Below, piece by piece: positions 61,454 through 64,000 of a stretch of DNA of 64,000 nucleotides. Below the pieces are notes generated by a model, which saw nothing but the letters and a program-made list of their open reading frames with translations, was not told the origin of the DNA and searched no databases. A program made the translations under genes and the position numbers. The DNA lies in assembly GCA_963677015.1 (NCBI GenBank), contig OY781533.1:2852001-2916000 (forward strand), in the 5' to 3' direction. Each line of letters begins with the position of its first letter. Positions within the stretch are counted from its first letter, which is position 1. This DNA comes from G963556115 sp963677015 (GTDB taxonomy: Bacteria > Planctomycetota > SZUA-567).

Positions 61454-62830
61454 TTATGCACCAGTTTTTTTCCGATGTGGAAATAACGCCATAAATGAAC
61501 CTACTCCGAGTGCCACCATCACGGCAATAAGAATATATGAAGATATTGAATATCCTTTGAAGTATTCAAAGCTCCAGCCGAAGATTGTCGGTCCTATCGC
61601 ACTGAAGAAGACCATAAATGCCATACCCAGACCATTGATCTGCCCCAGATGGGTTCTGCCGAAGTAACGCGGCCAGACCAGACTGGAGAGCACCCCGAAC
61701 ACTCCGGAGGCAATTCCGTTACCCAGAATAATCATCGTCACACTGTAGCTCGAACTCGCCAGCACCACGACACCGAAGAGCAGCAGTATCAACCCGCCGA
61801 TAAGCCCTAAGAGCAGCAGGTGCAGACGGTGCTTAAAGAACTTGGTATCAGAAAGGAAGCCCACACTCAGGTTTACAACAACCCCGACTATAGCCGCATA
61901 CTTGAACATACCGAACGCCTCATCATGCCCGCGCCCGGCCACCTCAAAGATTGAAGCGATATGGAAGGTCACCGCGGTTATCACCAGACTGTACATCGCC
62001 AGACTGATATTAAAGATCCAAAATGTATAGTTACGCACCACCTCGGAATACTCCCACTCTTCCTCCCGCTCCTCAGCACTGGTTTCATTCAGTGCCCGGT
62101 TATACTCTTCCTCGGTTATACCGTCAGGCAGAAGTCCGCAGTCCTCAGGCTTATCCCGATAAAAGATAAGAACAAACGCAGCGAAAGCTATCGCCACACA
62201 GCCGACCAAAACCCAGGTGCCACGCCAGCCAAACCCGATCCAGCCGAAAAACACCCAGGTGCCATGCCAAGAAAACCCGCTCTTGAGCGAATCAAATATC
62301 GCCGGAATGTATGAGAAGGTTACTACGATAAATATACCCAGAAAGGCGTTAATTCGACCACGCTTCTTGTCAAACCATTTCATCAGCATGGTTCTGCTGG
62401 AAAGACCGAGAATTCCCTGACCGCAGAAACGGATCATCCAGAAACCGATAGTTACCACTACCATCGACGCCGCGACACTGCTGCCGAAGACCCCGGCAAT
62501 CCGGTCACAATTAGCCATATAGAATAAAAACAAGCCCAATCCGATCACCGTCACCGACACAACCCGCCGTACCGAATACTTATCGAGCAGTTTTCCCGCC
62601 CGTCCTATCAGAAATGACGAAGCTATAGTTCCCATCATATATGCCAGACTCAGCTCGAAACGTGAGATACCGAGATGTTCGACCAGATCATCGGTAAACG
62701 CCGATACCCCGATTGTCTGACCCGGACCGCTCATCAGCATACCCAAAGACGCACAAACAAAAATCATATAGCCGTAAAAGACAGGAAACTTCGCCGGATT
62801 AAAAGGAACTTTTGCTTTATTAATACTCAC
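61454..62830 (-). CDS. Major facilitator superfamily transporter
   Basis: A 458-residue, 12-segment transporter. The N-terminal half has YGYMIFVCASLGMLMSGPGQTIGVS, with a GPGQT motif typical of OFA/oxalate-like and related carriers, and a loop 2-3 motif GRAGKLLDKYSVRR. The centre has a charged cytoplasmic loop (EEEYNRALNETSAEEREEEWEY). A 14-residue direct duplication (SWHGTWVFFGWIGF then GWRGTWVLVGCVA) lies about 188-215 near the end of the first half. The start is GTG 62830 with a weak site. The substrate is unknown, perhaps a monocarboxylate. Confidence 0.88.
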   Translation of the reverse strand: MSINKAKVPFNPAKFPVFYGYMIFVCASLGMLMSGPGQTIGVSAFTDDLVEHLGISRFELSLAYMMGTIASSFLIGRAGKLLDKYSVRRVVSVTVIGLGLFLFYMANCDRIAGVFGSSVAASMVVVTIGFWMIRFCGQGILGLSSRTMLMKWFDKKRGRINAFLGIFIVVTFSYIPAIFDSLKSGFSWHGTWVFFGWIGFGWRGTWVLVGCVAIAFAAFVLIFYRDKPEDCGLLPDGITEEEYNRALNETSAEEREEEWEYSEVVRNYTFWIFNISLAMYSLVITAVTFHIASIFEVAGRGHDEAFGMFKYAAIVGVVVNLSVGFLSDTKFFKHRLHLLLLGLIGGLILLLFGVVVLASSSYSVTMIILGNGIASGVFGVLSSLVWPRYFGRTHLGQINGLGMAFMVFFSAIGPTIFGWSFEYFKGYSISSYILIAVMVALGVGSFMALFPHRKKTGA

Positions 62831-63071
62831 ACCGTCTCACAATCATAAATAATTTACAAAAAATTTACAAAATACCCAGATAACTCTAACCAAACGTTTA
62901 TTATATGTAAAAAGATATAATAATATATAGTAATCTCATTTTATAATTTGAAGTTTTCACCCCAGAACCGTATACTAAATACAAATCCTGGGCCTGAAGA
63001 ACGTATCCAGCGATATTGAGCAGAAAATATCAACAGCCACTGATATCCACAGAAATGAGGTAATTTTTCCC

Positions 63072-63920
63072 ATGCTACCCGAATGCAGCCGTTGCAATGC
63101 CACCAATGTTCCTGCAGAAGAACTTGCCTTTTTAAAGACTGGCAATTCCTCGTGGGAGCTGGTCTGCCAAAAATGCATCAAAGAAGCGGGCATGGTCTGG
63201 AATAAACCCGGTGAACTTCGCTGGCTGGGCTCCTACGCCGGTCTCTACGATCCCGACACCTACCGCCTGCTCAGCAGCATCAAGGAGCAGAACGGACAGA
63301 AACCCGATAAGATCAGTGAGAACGAGCGGCGCTATGAACGGCATAAGATCGTTCTGCGCGGTTTTATCAAGAGGAATGATGAAGATCCGGAAATACTTGC
63401 AGTAATCGAAGATCTCTCCAAAGGCGGACTGCGGTTTGTCAGCAAAACCGAATTCGCCATCGCAGAAACCGCCAAGATCCGCATCGAACAGAAAAAAGAT
63501 GACGCCGAGTCCAGTGATATCCATGAGATTATCGAGATCGTCCGGGTTATTCCACAGCGTAACGGCACCTTTGAAATGGGTGCCCGCTTCCTCTCCGCCG
63601 AAACCGCCGGACTGGATAAAAAATCCCGGGCAAAGAAGGACCGCCACGATATACTCCTCAAACTCCGTTATAAGCTGAGCAACACCACCCCCGGCGTTAC
63701 CGGCGCAGTACTGGAGCTGGGACGGAAAACAGCACTCCTGCTGCTGACCGATCAACTTGAAAACGGCAAGAAGTTTGCGGTTATGATATCCGGGGAGAGC
63801 GGTGTATTCGCCAGACAGGAGCTCAGCGGTATCGCTGTGGTAAAGAGATCCGAAATGATCTACTCCGGAAACTACGAGGTTCTGGTAGAGCTGCAGAAAA
63901 TCAAGATTAACAAACGCTGA
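63072..63920 (+). CDS. Zinc-ribbon PilZ-domain protein
   Basis: A 282-residue cytoplasmic protein. The N terminus carries two CxxC pairs (CSRCN at 5-8 and CQKC near 34-37) likely to bind zinc. The PilZ domain starts at about 86 with RRYER(HKI) and has DLSKGGLRF, the RxxxR...D/NxSxxG c-di-GMP-binding signature, followed by ARFLS. The last 80 residues form a further beta-rich domain (TGAVLELGRKTALLLLTD, FAVMISGESGVF). It would act as a c-di-GMP effector, probably on motility or secretion. It is the only gene after the MFS transporter; no partner is visible before the window end. Confidence 0.88.
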   Translation: MLPECSRCNATNVPAEELAFLKTGNSSWELVCQKCIKEAGMVWNKPGELRWLGSYAGLYDPDTYRLLSSIKEQNGQKPDKISENERRYERHKIVLRGFIKRNDEDPEILAVIEDLSKGGLRFVSKTEFAIAETAKIRIEQKKDDAESSDIHEIIEIVRVIPQRNGTFEMGARFLSAETAGLDKKSRAKKDRHDILLKLRYKLSNTTPGVTGAVLELGRKTALLLLTDQLENGKKFAVMISGESGVFARQELSGIAVVKRSEMIYSGNYEVLVELQKIKINKR

Positions 63921-64000
63921 AAACACTTCCACCGCTACAGCTCATAATCTCTTGCCGCTGCCCGACAGGTCTGTTGCAGATGCATAGCCTCAGCTTTTAC

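Overview
The window looks like chromosome from a Gram-negative, motile, chemoheterotrophic bacterium. Heptose-bisphosphate phosphatase (LPS) and many signal-peptide or periplasmic binding proteins support the Gram-negative call; two chemoreceptors support motility. A ThiD2-ThiE fusion, a UroD-like methyltransferase gene beside a TRAP transporter, secreted ankyrin and Sel1 proteins and the general style suggest the PVC superphylum (Lentisphaerota-like). That placement is a guess, because no rRNA or ribosomal marker is present.

Region 1 (1-17068): a podovirus-type prophage, almost all on the minus strand. Read in the direction of transcription it encodes YqaJ exonuclease, a helical protein, a replication initiator, a DnaC-like loader, terminase large subunit, a small conserved protein, portal, an unknown protein, a Bbp19-like protein, scaffold, major capsid, Bbp16-like cement protein, and tail tubular proteins A and B (B is cut by the window edge). 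Between the unknown protein and the Bbp19-like gene sits a 5.5-kb cassette on the opposite strand: a chemoreceptor with its own promoter and terminator, and a double HD/HD-GYP phosphodiesterase. This looks like signalling cargo inside the virion operon.

Region 2 (17-38 kb): housekeeping and accessory genes. These are an AIM24-family protein, an XRE regulator, KDPG aldolase, GmhB, two candidate structured small RNAs, a two-gene Hsp20 operon behind a sigma-54-like promoter, a secreted ankyrin protein, three tandem Sel1-repeat paralogues that exchange sequence, an operon ruvC / transglutaminase / thiD2E / pdxJ, a small sulfite-reductase-like protein, a Cache-GGDEF cyclase behind a 7-bp tandem repeat, a DUF985 cupin and a peroxiredoxin.

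Region 3 (38-45 kb): an aldo/keto reductase, then a minus-strand operon with a UroD-like gene, two paralogous TRAP binding proteins and the TRAP permeases.

Region 4 (45.7-54.3 kb) is the most unusual part. A YtfR-YtfT-YjfF-YtfQ-type (galactofuranose/ribose family) sugar ABC operon is divergent from a two-gene signalling operon. That operon encodes an NtrC-type sigma-54 activator and a histidine kinase whose sensor is an RbsA/YtfR-like ABC ATPase domain fused to PAS, HisKA and HATPase. The kinase NBD keeps Walker A, Q-loop, Walker B and H-loop but has lost the LSGGQ signature. The shared intergenic region carries abutting TGCACA-N3-TGTGCA operators about 140 bp upstream of a sigma-54-like -24/-12 element facing the transporter. 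I infer that the ABC-like domain reads transporter or nucleotide state and that the pair switches on the transporter.

Region 5 (54.5-64 kb): a metallophosphoesterase, a relic copy of a chemoreceptor 3' end, a secreted protein of unknown function with putative TetR operators upstream, the TetR regulator, a dCache chemoreceptor, an MFS transporter with a small internal duplication, and a zinc-ribbon PilZ protein. With the GGDEF and HD-GYP genes this makes c-di-GMP signalling a recurrent theme. I saw no CRISPR array, rRNA, tRNA or insertion sequence.
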